Source: Hallerella sp964397425 (GTDB lineage: Bacteria; Fibrobacterota; Fibrobacteria; Fibrobacterales; Fibrobacteraceae). From it: DNA of 64,000 nucleotides. Under the pieces are notes generated by a model. The model was not told where the DNA came from, made no database searches, and worked only from the letters and a program-made list of their open reading frames with translations. Shown here one piece after another: positions 17,196 to 26,039 of this stretch. The DNA lies in NCBI GenBank assembly GCA_964397425.1, contig CAYNID010000004.1:152980-216979 (forward strand). The letters are read 5' to 3'. The stretch's first letter is position 1, and the number at the start of each line of letters is the position of its first letter. Made by a program: the position numbers and the translations under genes.

Positions 17196-17744
17196 ATGAA
17201 GCTTTGGATCTGTTCCGTCTGCGGTTACGCCTCTTTCAGCCCCGAACCGCCCGAATTCTGCCCGCAATGCAAAGCGCCCAAGTCCAAATTCCAATTAAAA
17301 GAAGACACAGCGACCAAATGGGCCGATGAACATCGGATTGGCGTAGCCCAAGGTCTTGACGAAGAAATCGTTCAAGGTCTCCGCGAAAATTTTGCCGGCG
17401 AATGCTCCGAAGTCGGCATGTATCTGGCCATGAGCCGTCAAGCGGACCGCGAAGGCTACCCGGAAGTCGCCGAAGCTTACAAGCGCATCGCTTTTGAAGA
17501 AGCGGAACACGCCGCCAAATTCGCCGAGCTCTTGGGAGAAGTCGTTTTTCCCGATACCAAAAAGAACCTTTCTCTCCGCGTTGCCGCCGAAGCGGGCGCG
17601 ACCGAAGGAAAGCTCCAGATAGCCAAGCGCGCCAAGGAACTGGGATACGACGCCATCCACGATACGGTGCACGAAATGTGCAAAGACGAAGCCCGCCACG
17701 GTTGCGCCTTCGCCGGACTTCTCAACCGTTATTTTTCCAAATAA
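17196..17744 (+). CDS. Reverse rubrerythrin (N-terminal rubredoxin, C-terminal diiron)
   Basis: 182 aa. Unlike classical rubrerythrin, the rubredoxin-like iron site is at the N-terminus (CSVCGY at residues 6-11 and CPQCKAP at about 22-28), and the four-helix diiron domain follows. The diiron ligands are seen in ECSEVGMYL, FEEAEHAAKF, AEAGATEGK and DEARHG. Such proteins act as NADH-linked hydrogen peroxide reductases and oxygen-stress defences in anaerobes. A perfect AAGGAG precedes the ATG. The PerR-box promoter and the PerR-like gene downstream point to induction by peroxide. Confidence 0.93.
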   Translation: MKLWICSVCGYASFSPEPPEFCPQCKAPKSKFQLKEDTATKWADEHRIGVAQGLDEEIVQGLRENFAGECSEVGMYLAMSRQADREGYPEVAEAYKRIAFEEAEHAAKFAELLGEVVFPDTKKNLSLRVAAEAGATEGKLQIAKRAKELGYDAIHDTVHEMCKDEARHGCAFAGLLNRYFSK

Positions 17745-17748
17745 ACAC

Positions 17749-17770
17749 GGGCGGATTTCCGCCCTTTTCT
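17749..17770 (+). terminator. Terminator between rubrerythrin and perR genes
   Basis: GGGCGG (17749-17754) and CCGCCC (17759-17764) with a 4-nt loop, followed by TTTTCTC. It ends only ~10 nt before the next start codon, so read-through would set the level of the repressor. Confidence 0.7.
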
Positions 17771-17774
17771 CATA

Positions 17775-18182
17775 ATGAACGCATCTGAACTTTTAAAAGA
17801 AAAAAACGTCCGTCCGTCACTGCAACGAACTGGCATCCTCGATTATCTTTTGACAAAACGGAACCACCCGACAGTCAATACGATTTACGAGGATTTGCTG
17901 CCGGAAATGCCGACGCTCTCCCGCATGACCGTTTACAACACCTTGGAAGCCCTGTGCGAAAACGGTTTGGCAATTTCGTTGGATTTCGGCGATGGAAGCC
18001 TCCACTACGATGCAGATACGCGGCCTCACGTTCATTTTCAATGCGAACAGTGCGGATCCATTTACGACATTCCCGTCAAACCGGAAAATCTCCAGGGAAA
18101 CGTCCCTGCCGGATTTTCCGTGCGACGCACCCAATTTTACGCCTTTGGCGTTTGCGCAAAATGCTCCAAAAAGGCGAAGTGA
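17775..18182 (+). CDS. Fur-family peroxide regulator (PerR-like)
   Basis: 135 aa. The N-terminal winged helix (RPSLQRTGILDYLLTKRNHPTV to TLSRMTVYNTLEALCENGL) is typical of Fur/PerR. The His of RNHPTV (residue 31) together with the His/Asp cluster in GSLHYDADTRPHVHF fits the regulatory metal site, and CEQC plus CAKC form the structural zinc site. The PerR assignment, rather than Fur or Zur, rests on the PerR box and the rubrerythrin gene upstream. No Shine-Dalgarno is visible between the terminator hairpin and the ATG, suggesting weak translation. The last 46 bp overlap the convergent trmO gene. Confidence 0.88.
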   Translation: MNASELLKEKNVRPSLQRTGILDYLLTKRNHPTVNTIYEDLLPEMPTLSRMTVYNTLEALCENGLAISLDFGDGSLHYDADTRPHVHFQCEQCGSIYDIPVKPENLQGNVPAGFSVRRTQFYAFGVCAKCSKKAK

Positions 18183-18940
18183 AGCGCCTTGTCGCCGTAA
18201 ACATCTTCCGGTGACGACAGTTCTTTTGCCGTATAACCGCTGCGGATATTTTGCAATTCGATTTTCCGAAATTTTTCATCAAAGGAAAAATCAATCCGAA
18301 ACGTTCTGAACGCAATTTCCGCCTTTCTGTTTTGCAAGTCCACTTTAACCCGCCGCCTAGAACCATCTAGGGGAAAGTTCGACAGCTGGCATTCGGCAAA
18401 GCTTTGCAAATCCCACCCACACATTTCCAAAATCCAGTCTCCCTGTCGCCGAAAATTTTCAGACGCATCGACAAACCAGGCGTTTTCCAGTTGCGCATCG
18501 ACCCAGCCCGCTTTCGCCGCCGGGAACGCATCCGCCTTTGGAATGTAAGGCTTTATGTCCAAGATGGGCGTTCCATTCAACAAATCCGCTTCATCAATCT
18601 GCAGCGTGAGTTTTTCGACAGACTTCAACCGGACACAAGAAATTCCAATGGGATTGGGACGGTACGGGCTGCGCGAAGCAAATGTTCCCACGCGTTCACG
18701 CCCTTCTGACGGAACCGGGGGACGCGTCGTCGGGCGCCAGCCGCAATTCTGATGGAAAAGGAAAATAATCCACAGACGTTCAAAGCCTTCTAAATCCCGC
18801 AACGCCATTTCAAAGCCTTTGTGGGGAAGCAGTTCTATTCTTCCGGGATGACCACAAAAAAAGACTCCCTGCCGCGGGACTTCGTATTTATACGAAGCCC
18901 GGCTGTAGAAAGTCCCAATCGGTTCAAATGAACAGGTCAC
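18137..18940 (-). CDS. trmO: tRNA (adenine-N6)-methyltransferase TrmO (TsaA/YaeB family)
   Basis: 267 aa from a GTG start. The beta-barrel TsaA domain is clear: FEPIGTFYSRASYKYEVPRQ at the start, then DLEGFERLWIIFLFHQN and RVGTFASRSPYRPNPIGISC, the signature of the family. TrmO uses SAM to add the methyl of m6t6A37 in tRNAs. The C-terminal ~100 residues form the extension found in longer members. No good ribosome site precedes the GTG. The 3' end overlaps perR convergently. Confidence 0.93.
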   Translation of the reverse strand: MTCSFEPIGTFYSRASYKYEVPRQGVFFCGHPGRIELLPHKGFEMALRDLEGFERLWIIFLFHQNCGWRPTTRPPVPSEGRERVGTFASRSPYRPNPIGISCVRLKSVEKLTLQIDEADLLNGTPILDIKPYIPKADAFPAAKAGWVDAQLENAWFVDASENFRRQGDWILEMCGWDLQSFAECQLSNFPLDGSRRRVKVDLQNRKAEIAFRTFRIDFSFDEKFRKIELQNIRSGYTAKELSSPEDVYGDKALHFAFLEHFAQTPKA

Positions 18941-18947
18941 GCGGCAA

Positions 18948-21098
18948 TCAGCGCTTTATCGCAGAGAATGTTCCTGTTTGCGTACGAACTAAATAAACGC
19001 CCGCTTTCATGTTCTGGATTTTCAAAATCCGACCGGAAATTTCAAACTCGGAAAGCTTTCCCGTCCAAACAAGGCGCCCGTGCAAATCGTAAATTCGGGA
19101 TATCGCATTCACATTGGGGAGAGCATCACGCGAAACCAGAGGAATCGCCGAAGAGCCGCATCCCGTAGCGAGAATTTTCGAAATGAGGACTCCGTTTCCG
19201 TCACTGTTGAAAGTGAGTTTGTTCGAACCCAAAAGCGTTCCCGTAGAATCCGTTTCAGAGGCCAACGAAATCGTCGTTGTCACCCATGAAGATGCGCCGC
19301 CTTGAACGCCGTATTTGTAATTGGTCCACGAAGTTCCCCCGGCGCCGCCGATGTTCACATAAGCAGTCGTATCCACGCGGCTGTGCATGGTCACGATCAA
19401 ATCAGAACATTTCTGGAGAGCTGTGCCAACCTCTGCCGGCAAACTGAAAATGGCATGTTGATAACCGCAATCATTTTGATCACAACCGGCAAGCGGAACC
19501 GTCGCGTATCCGGAGACTCCATCTACCGCCAAAGTTCCATAAGACACCGCATTCAACGATTCATCGCTATTCCAGTTTGACACATCTTTCGTCGTGCTGT
19601 AATCGACGATGACAATGGAATCTCCCAAATTCGGTTCTACATAAGGATCGATAATCGGCGAATCTTCACAAGTCAATCCGCTGAGGCTCTCCGCTTTGTA
19701 AACAAAAGTCGTCACCGAATTCGCCGGAATCGTATAAGCGCCAACAACAGAAATCGTTTTGCTCTTTTCTCCACTTTCCACCGATTGAACGGCATCTATC
19801 GCTTTGTATCCCGAAACTTCCGGTGCGGATAAAGTGACAGAAGAGCCTTCATTTGTCACCACGACAACAATGGAATCGCAATCTGCGGCACGGAACGCCA
19901 CTGCGTACAAATTAGCGCCATTGTCAACGGTAGAATTGACCACTCGCCAGCCCGGGCTGACAAATTTGGAATAATGACGGAGCGCGTGATATTCCGGGCT
20001 AATCGTTATCGCATCTTCCGTACAGCTTCCCCAGCCTTTTGTACAAACGCCTATCAGTTGACCTTTACCTTCACCCCATAAAAGTTCCCAGGCAATAAAG
20101 CCGTTCAATTTGCCGTCCGTGAATCCCACCTGCATAATGTGGGCAAGGCCTGTCATATATTCTTCTTTGCCGTTTTCTTCCATGGAGCAAAATTCCGTCA
20201 TGATGATGGGCTTCGCATCCGAGCCATAGGAAGTTCCAATTGCTTTCATCGGAGCGCGGAAATTTTCCGGGTTGCTGTAATTGTTCGCCGAATTGTCGTT
20301 GCCGCTTCCCGCATGGTAAAGATGATAAGCGTAACCGCCGAGTTTATCATTGTTCAATTTCGCCATGTAATTTTGAAAATTATTGTATCCGATGCCAAGA
20401 GGTTCCGGACCGACAATCACCGGGGCGTTTTTCAACGTCGAAATGGAATCGTAAATCGCGTTCAACGCCTGAGCGTAACCCGCCTTTTCCGTATTTTCTT
20501 CCGGGTCAAAAAGAGTTTCTTCGTATTCCGCAAACATGTCCGGTTCATTTTGGAACGAAATGTAATCCGGAGAAATTCCCGCCGCCTGGTATTTCAAAAG
20601 GGACGTTTTCCACCAGTGGGCAAAATCCCCATAAGCGTAGTCACCGTAAAGATCGTTTGACGCCTTTTTCAACGAGGCTTTGGATTTATCTTCGCCGGCA
20701 TCTTTTCCATTCACGCTTCCACTCGGTTTTAACGCCGCCGGAGCCGACCAGCTGGACATTAAAATTTTCATTTGGCTGCCAAGGCGCTTTTTCCCCGCCG
20801 TGACAATCGCCACGTCATTGCTCAAATCCGCAGATTCATCCTGCAGCCAGTTTCCCACCCGCAAAAGGGAAAGATTGAGTCCGGTGAACGCCGTGTCGAA
20901 CAGGGCCTGTTTCGTCTCTTCGCCAAGAGCCGTTATCCAATTCTGATAATAAACGCTTCCTCCACCAAATCCGACAATTTTTTGTTTTGTTTCCGCAGGC
21001 GAAACCGAAATCCGCGCGACATCAAGCATCGCAGAATACGAAAAACCAACCGAAAGAAATACTCCCGCCAACACCCATTTTTTCATCTTTTGAAACAT
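18948..21098 (-). CDS. Secreted glycoside hydrolase family 30 enzyme with C-terminal accessory and sorting-like domains
   Basis: 716 aa from ATG 21098, chosen because AAGGAGA lies about 5 nt upstream; the signal peptide KKWVLAGVFLSVGFSYSA follows. Residues about 25-490 are a GH30 barrel plus beta-sandwich: IVGFGGGSVYY, the acid/base Glu in SFQNEPDM, and the nucleophile Glu in IMTEFCSM. GH30 members include glucuronoxylanases and beta-glucosidase-like enzymes; a plant-xylan substrate is plausible but unproven. Residues about 500-640 look like a carbohydrate-binding beta-sandwich (SDLIVTMHSRVDTTAYVNIG). The last ~60 residues (RIYDLHGRLVWTGKL to GVYLVRTQTG) resemble the type-A C-terminal sorting domain. 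The enzyme is likely exported to the cell surface or medium. Confidence 0.9.
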   Translation of the reverse strand: MFQKMKKWVLAGVFLSVGFSYSAMLDVARISVSPAETKQKIVGFGGGSVYYQNWITALGEETKQALFDTAFTGLNLSLLRVGNWLQDESADLSNDVAIVTAGKKRLGSQMKILMSSWSAPAALKPSGSVNGKDAGEDKSKASLKKASNDLYGDYAYGDFAHWWKTSLLKYQAAGISPDYISFQNEPDMFAEYEETLFDPEENTEKAGYAQALNAIYDSISTLKNAPVIVGPEPLGIGYNNFQNYMAKLNNDKLGGYAYHLYHAGSGNDNSANNYSNPENFRAPMKAIGTSYGSDAKPIIMTEFCSMEENGKEEYMTGLAHIMQVGFTDGKLNGFIAWELLWGEGKGQLIGVCTKGWGSCTEDAITISPEYHALRHYSKFVSPGWRVVNSTVDNGANLYAVAFRAADCDSIVVVVTNEGSSVTLSAPEVSGYKAIDAVQSVESGEKSKTISVVGAYTIPANSVTTFVYKAESLSGLTCEDSPIIDPYVEPNLGDSIVIVDYSTTKDVSNWNSDESLNAVSYGTLAVDGVSGYATVPLAGCDQNDCGYQHAIFSLPAEVGTALQKCSDLIVTMHSRVDTTAYVNIGGAGGTSWTNYKYGVQGGASSWVTTTISLASETDSTGTLLGSNKLTFNSDGNGVLISKILATGCGSSAIPLVSRDALPNVNAISRIYDLHGRLVWTGKLSEFEISGRILKIQNMKAGVYLVRTQTGTFSAIKR

Positions 21099-21207
21099 TT
21101 GTTCTCCTTTTGACCAATTGATTTTCCAAAAGCCTTCTGTTCGAAGAAAATAGCTTTTTTCAATGAATTGTTCTACATTGTCAAAAAATTTCTCCCTGGA
21201 GATGAAT

Positions 21208-21603
21208 ATGATTTCTGCCCTTGAATTTTTGCACAAAACAGGCGTTTTTTATCTGGCCACCGCCGATGATTCCCAACCCAAAGTTCGCCCGTTCGGAATC
21301 GCCGCTGCCCACAATGGAAAACTCTTCATTTGCACGAAAGACCAAAAAGACTGTTTTCGCCAAATGATTAAAAACCCCAAAGTGGAAATTTGCGCCATGT
21401 TCGGCGAAGACTGGATCCGGATCACAGGCGAAGTTTCCGTCGATACAACGCCAGAAGCGAAAGAATCTGTTTTACGTCAAAACCCTCACGCCCAAAACAT
21501 TTACGATTTGAATGATCCGCATTTTACCGTTTTGTATTTGGAAAATGCTCAAGCAGCCATTTACAAATCTTCGGGCGGAATCGTCTCGGTGCCGTTAATT
21601 TAG
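21208..21603 (+). CDS. Pyridoxamine 5'-phosphate oxidase-like FMN-binding protein
   Basis: 131 aa from ATG 21208, which has TGGAG 6 nt upstream; an ATG at 21202 is too close to that site. The sequence FLHKTGVFYLATADDSQPKVRPFG is the standard opening of the split-barrel PNPOx-like family, followed by KLFICTKDQKDCFRQM and KNPKVEICAM. Such small members bind flavin (FMN or F420) or haem and are usually of unknown substrate. It is divergent from the GH30 gene, with 109 nt between the two starts, and convergent with the cysteine-repeat gene 6 nt beyond its stop. Confidence 0.85.
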   Translation: MISALEFLHKTGVFYLATADDSQPKVRPFGIAAAHNGKLFICTKDQKDCFRQMIKNPKVEICAMFGEDWIRITGEVSVDTTPEAKESVLRQNPHAQNIYDLNDPHFTVLYLENAQAAIYKSSGGIVSVPLI

Positions 21604-21609
21604 CGCAGT

Positions 21610-22428
21610 TCACTCCCTGCAGCGCTTCTCCATTCTTGTCGAAAATTTCTGAATGAATTCCGAATCGTCTAGAGTTTTGCGAATCAATTGCTCCAGTGAA
21701 AACTGCGATTTGATTTCATCGATGATGCAATTACAAACTTTTTCCGACGCAGCCGTCAAACAGGAATCCCTAAGGAACTTTTCCATCTCCGGCGTAAATT
21801 TTTGGGGCAAGCAGGGCAAAAACAATTCCAAGGCGAGAGAATCGTCAAGTTCACCATTTTCGTCCATTAAACCGACAAGAGTTTTCACGTTGTTTTCGTC
21901 TATCAGTTTTTGATAAGCGCATTCACAACTTTTCGCCGATTGTCCTTTTCCCAGATACGGATAAATTTCCACGGCGCACTCCGCGACAAATAGATTTTTA
22001 TATTCCGGCGAATTCACAATCGCTTCGACAAATCCAGCTGCGAAAGCTTCTTCAAATCCCAAAGCCGTCAACACGTCCAGTTCCTTTTGCGATAAATTTC
22101 CCCGGGGATTTTCCGCTTCTTCTGCAGCCAACGCCCCCAAAGAGGTTCCCGATCGGAGTTTCGCATTGCATTCTTCCGATGCTTTTTTGACAAAATTCGT
22201 ATAACCCAAATCCGAATGTCCCCGGCGCATTTTAAGCTCGATGGCATCAATTTGTTGCTGAGAATATTTCTTTTCCACTTTGCTAAAAACACAAGCGCAA
22301 AACGTTTCCGATGCGCCGCCATCTTCACAGCTCAAAATGAAATTATCCCGAACCGTTTCTGAAAGAGCCGCCCAAAGAGAAACGGTTCCAAACAAAACGG
22401 CAAAAAACAGAATTTTGCAATGTCGCAT
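21610..22428 (-). CDS. Secreted protein with three cysteine-motif repeats, unknown function
   Basis: 272 aa with a signal peptide (MRHCKILFFAVLFGTVSLWA). I do not recognise the family. The mature chain contains three tandem repeats, each with the pattern C-x(8-16)-C-x-C-x(35-40)-C: Cys 34/44/46/87, Cys 151/168/170/206 and Cys 223/232/234/270. The region after each CxC is similar (FCACVFSKVEKKYSQQQI, CECAYQKLIDENNVKTL, CNCIIDEIKSQFSLEQL), so the repeats are homologous small helical units. Two disulfides per repeat, or metal or haem binding at CxC, are possible; no CxxCH haem motif is present. AAGGA lies 8 nt before the ATG. It is downstream of metH on the same strand with a 43-nt gap. Confidence 0.75.
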   Translation of the reverse strand: MRHCKILFFAVLFGTVSLWAALSETVRDNFILSCEDGGASETFCACVFSKVEKKYSQQQIDAIELKMRRGHSDLGYTNFVKKASEECNAKLRSGTSLGALAAEEAENPRGNLSQKELDVLTALGFEEAFAAGFVEAIVNSPEYKNLFVAECAVEIYPYLGKGQSAKSCECAYQKLIDENNVKTLVGLMDENGELDDSLALELFLPCLPQKFTPEMEKFLRDSCLTAASEKVCNCIIDEIKSQFSLEQLIRKTLDDSEFIQKFSTRMEKRCRE

Positions 22429-22471
22429 AGAAAGATTCCTTCTGGGATTTCAAATAAACTTCCGCCGCATT

Positions 22472-25400
22472 TTATTTCACGCTAAAATACGAAGCTTCGG
22501 GGTGAGAAATATACAGGCCACACACAGACGCCTGTGGATACATCGCTCCGTTTTCCGTAAGGGATATTCCCACGCTATCAAAGTCGATGAGCTTCGCCAA
22601 GGTGAAAATGGACTTTTGATCCGGCAACGATGGGTATCCCACCGCAGGGCGAATGCCTTTCCACGCACAGTTATCCGCCAACTGTTTGGAAAGATATTCA
22701 GCTCCCGCCTCTGCCAAGCGGTCACCAATTGTCTGCAAAAGCAACGCGTCATAATCTCCGCCGCCATGTTCCCGCTTGATTTTTTCCAAGCGTTCGACAA
22801 AAGCCGCGCTGACTGTACAAGCGAAAGCGCCGACAAAGTCAACGAATTCCCCATTTTTTGCCGGAGCGACATAGTCGCAAAGTGAAAGACACGCTCCTTC
22901 CGCTTTTTCTTGCCGCGGGGTCAAAATTTCAACCAAATCCCGGAATGAATCCGCTTTGATTTGAATGCGGTCTTCCTTTCCGGCGGCAGGGTAAAATGCC
23001 TGTACAGCGCGAATGGCATATTCTTCTTTTTTCAAATCCTCCAGCCATTTTTCCGCATCGGCTTTTAACTTTCTCCCCTCATCAGAATCTTCTTTGACAC
23101 GCCACGGCCAAAAGAAATAAGGCCAACTGATGAACGGGATGAGCTTTTCAACGGCTATCGGAGAAAGCTTGCATTCCCCGATAAAAGGCGGCGTTGGCGG
23201 CGTATAAGAATTCCAATCAAACACGAATCGACGTTCTAAAGGCGATGAAACGGCAACGTCCAAAGCTTCTTTGGCGGCATTTTTCAAGCCAGCCTGCTTT
23301 TCGCGCAACCGCTGCTGCTCTTCCCGATTTTCCCGAATAGTCGCTTCCCGGGTTTCTGGAGAAAGAAGTTTCATGGCAAGTCCCGGATTGCTTGCCGCAT
23401 CGCGCACATGAAAGACAGGCCCTTCGTAACAAGGCGCAATTTTAACCGCCGTATGAACCGCCGACGTTGTCGCTCCGCCCACGAGAATCGGCATCCGGAG
23501 CCCCGCATTCTGCATTGCCGTCGCAACGTGACACATTTCTTCGAGCGACGGCGTTATCAACCCGGAAAGGCTCACCATATCCGCTTTATTTTCTATCGCC
23601 GCTTTGACAATTTCATCTTCTGGCACCATGACGCCCAAATCAATCATGTCAAAACCATTGCAGGCCATGATGACAGAAACAATGTTCTTTCCGATATCAT
23701 GAACATCTCCCTTGACAGTCGCGATGACGATTTTTCCGCGGGAACTGGAATTCGCCGTTTTGCCCGCTTCAATATAAGGCTGTAAAATTTCAACCGCCTT
23801 TTTCATCGTCCGGGCCGTTTTCACCACCTGCGGCAAAAACATTTTCCCCTCTCCGAACAGCCTGCCGACTTCGTTCATGCCATCCATCAGCGGACCAGAA
23901 ATGATTTCTACCGGATTTTCTCCCCGATCCAATAGAATTTTCAAATCGTCTCCCAACGTGGAAGATGTTCCTTTAAGCAAGGCTTCTTGCAGGCGTTCTT
24001 CCGGCGTTGAATTTTTTACTTCTTCCGGCTGCTTGGATTCTGCTTGTGACGCTTTCACTCCGCAAGCAAATATTGCAGTTGGATCATACTTTTCGCCTGT
24101 TTCTTTTGCCCGGAGCATCGCTTCGGTCATTTTTTCCGCAACGGCAATCAGTTCTTCGCCCGCTTCCGGTTCCGTATTCAACACAACTTCTGTAATCGCA
24201 AGGCGAAGTTCCGGCGGAATCGTTTTGTAATCTATCGCCGCAGCAGGATTCATAATGGCCATTCCCATTCCATTGGGAATCGCGTGGTGCAAAAATACAG
24301 AATGCATGGCTTCGCGGAGATAATTGTTTCCCCGGAACGCAAATGATAAATTGGAAAGTCCTCCCGAAACACGAACTCCCGGCAAATTGTCGATAATCCA
24401 ACGGGTCGCCCGAATAAAATCCGCCGCATAAGCATCGTGTTCCGCCATGCCGGTCGCAACTGTCAAAACATTTGGATCAAAGATGATGTCCGTCGGATTA
24501 AAGTTCAGCTTTTCCGTCAACAATCTGTAAGCCCTAGAAGCGATTTTTATCCGCCTATCATAATCCGTCGCTTGACCTTCTTCATCAAAAAGCATGACGA
24601 TGACTGCCGCGCCCAAGCGCCGCACGGTCCGCGCATGTTCCAAAAAAGCGGATTCTCCCATTTTCAAGGAAATGGAATTCACAACACACTTTCCCTGAAC
24701 ACACTTGAGTCCCGCTTCGATGATTTCAAATCGGGAGCTGTCAATCATCACCGGAGCCTTGCTGACCGCCGGATCAGAAGCGAGCAAATTCAAAAATCCC
24801 GTCATTTCATGATGCGCATCCAAAAGCCCATCGTCCATGTTGACATCGACAATGCAAGCCCCGTCTTCAACCTGTTTGCGGGCAATGTCCAACGCTTCAT
24901 CATAATTTTTTTCGTTGATGAGGCGGAGAAATTTTTTTGACCCGGCGACGTTGCAGCGTTCACCGACTTTGACAAAAAAGCTTTCCTTTTCGTGTTTTTG
25001 AATCGGCGCAGCCGCAAGCGGCTCCAATCCGCTGAGCATGAGCATCGGCGGACGATGAACCGGTTTTCTGCACGGATAATCCGCCGAAAGGCCGTCCAAT
25101 ACTTTGCGAAATGCCGCGATATGCTCCGGAGTCGTTCCACAGCAACCGCCCAGCATGTTGACGAGGCCTTCATCCAAGTAAGGCTGAATTTTCCGGACCA
25201 TGTCTTCTGGCGTATCATCGTAAGCGCCGAATTGATTCGGAAGTCCCGCATTCGGATGGCAACTGACATAGCAAGGTGCAACTTTCGCCATGCGCCGCAA
25301 ATAGGGGAGCATTCCGTCCGCACCCAGTCCACAATTCAATCCAATGGAAAGAGGTTCTGCATGCATGACGCTGATAATGAACGCCTCCACCGTTTGCCCG

Positions 25401-26011
25401 GAAAGCGTTCTTCCCGAAGCATCGCTCACCGTCATCGAAAGCAAAACTTCCAGTGGCCGGGAATTTCCTTTGGCCGCCATCGCATCTTTGACTTTTTGAT
25501 ATGCGCTGAGCGCCGCCTTGGCGTTCAACGTGTCAAAAATCGTTTCAAGCAAAATGCCGTCGACGCCCGATTCCGCCAAAACTTCAATTTGTTCTAAATA
25601 CGCGGACTCCAGTTCATCAAATGTAATTGCGCGACTGGCCGGATCGTTGACATCTTCGCTCATGGAAAGCATTTTGCTCGTCGGTCCAACATCTCCCAAG
25701 ATAAAGACCTGGCGCCCGCCGGCTTCGGAGGCGGCCTGTTTGGCAATCGCGACTGCCGCACGGTTCATTTCCGCAATGCGGTTTTCTTGGTGATATTCTC
25801 GCTGTGAAATCCGTTGTGACGAAAACGTGTTGGTCGTCAAAACGTCAACGCCGGCAGCCACATAACGCCGTTGAATATCGAGAATCACCTCGGGGCGTTC
25901 TATCGACAGCATGTCGTTGTTCGCACCTTGAATCCCATACGTTTGAATGACAGAACCCATGCCGCCGTCTAACAGCAAAATTTTTTGTTCAAAAGCTTCT
26001 CGAAGAGTCAT
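22472..26011 (-). CDS. metH: Cobalamin-dependent methionine synthase
   Basis: 1179 aa from ATG 26011 (AAGG upstream), close to E. coli MetH (1227). All four modules appear in order. The homocysteine domain starts ILLDGGMGSVIQTYGIQG and has the zinc site in LNCGLGADG and GGCCGTTPEH. The pterin-binding domain contains ERCNVAGSKKFLRLI. The cobalamin domain contains GDVHDIGKNIV, with the axial His in DVHDIG. The activation domain ends RPAVGYPSLPDQ and ASVCGLYISHPEASYF. It methylates homocysteine from methyl-tetrahydrofolate. It follows the TrmA-like gene by 28 nt and works in the same cycle as AhcY. Confidence 0.97.
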   Translation of the reverse strand: MTLREAFEQKILLLDGGMGSVIQTYGIQGANNDMLSIERPEVILDIQRRYVAAGVDVLTTNTFSSQRISQREYHQENRIAEMNRAAVAIAKQAASEAGGRQVFILGDVGPTSKMLSMSEDVNDPASRAITFDELESAYLEQIEVLAESGVDGILLETIFDTLNAKAALSAYQKVKDAMAAKGNSRPLEVLLSMTVSDASGRTLSGQTVEAFIISVMHAEPLSIGLNCGLGADGMLPYLRRMAKVAPCYVSCHPNAGLPNQFGAYDDTPEDMVRKIQPYLDEGLVNMLGGCCGTTPEHIAAFRKVLDGLSADYPCRKPVHRPPMLMLSGLEPLAAAPIQKHEKESFFVKVGERCNVAGSKKFLRLINEKNYDEALDIARKQVEDGACIVDVNMDDGLLDAHHEMTGFLNLLASDPAVSKAPVMIDSSRFEIIEAGLKCVQGKCVVNSISLKMGESAFLEHARTVRRLGAAVIVMLFDEEGQATDYDRRIKIASRAYRLLTEKLNFNPTDIIFDPNVLTVATGMAEHDAYAADFIRATRWIIDNLPGVRVSGGLSNLSFAFRGNNYLREAMHSVFLHHAIPNGMGMAIMNPAAAIDYKTIPPELRLAITEVVLNTEPEAGEELIAVAEKMTEAMLRAKETGEKYDPTAIFACGVKASQAESKQPEEVKNSTPEERLQEALLKGTSSTLGDDLKILLDRGENPVEIISGPLMDGMNEVGRLFGEGKMFLPQVVKTARTMKKAVEILQPYIEAGKTANSSSRGKIVIATVKGDVHDIGKNIVSVIMACNGFDMIDLGVMVPEDEIVKAAIENKADMVSLSGLITPSLEEMCHVATAMQNAGLRMPILVGGATTSAVHTAVKIAPCYEGPVFHVRDAASNPGLAMKLLSPETREATIRENREEQQRLREKQAGLKNAAKEALDVAVSSPLERRFVFDWNSYTPPTPPFIGECKLSPIAVEKLIPFISWPYFFWPWRVKEDSDEGRKLKADAEKWLEDLKKEEYAIRAVQAFYPAAGKEDRIQIKADSFRDLVEILTPRQEKAEGACLSLCDYVAPAKNGEFVDFVGAFACTVSAAFVERLEKIKREHGGGDYDALLLQTIGDRLAEAGAEYLSKQLADNCAWKGIRPAVGYPSLPDQKSIFTLAKLIDFDSVGISLTENGAMYPQASVCGLYISHPEASYFSVK

Positions 26012-26039
26012 AGTGCCTTCATTTACAAAAGGAGATTTT

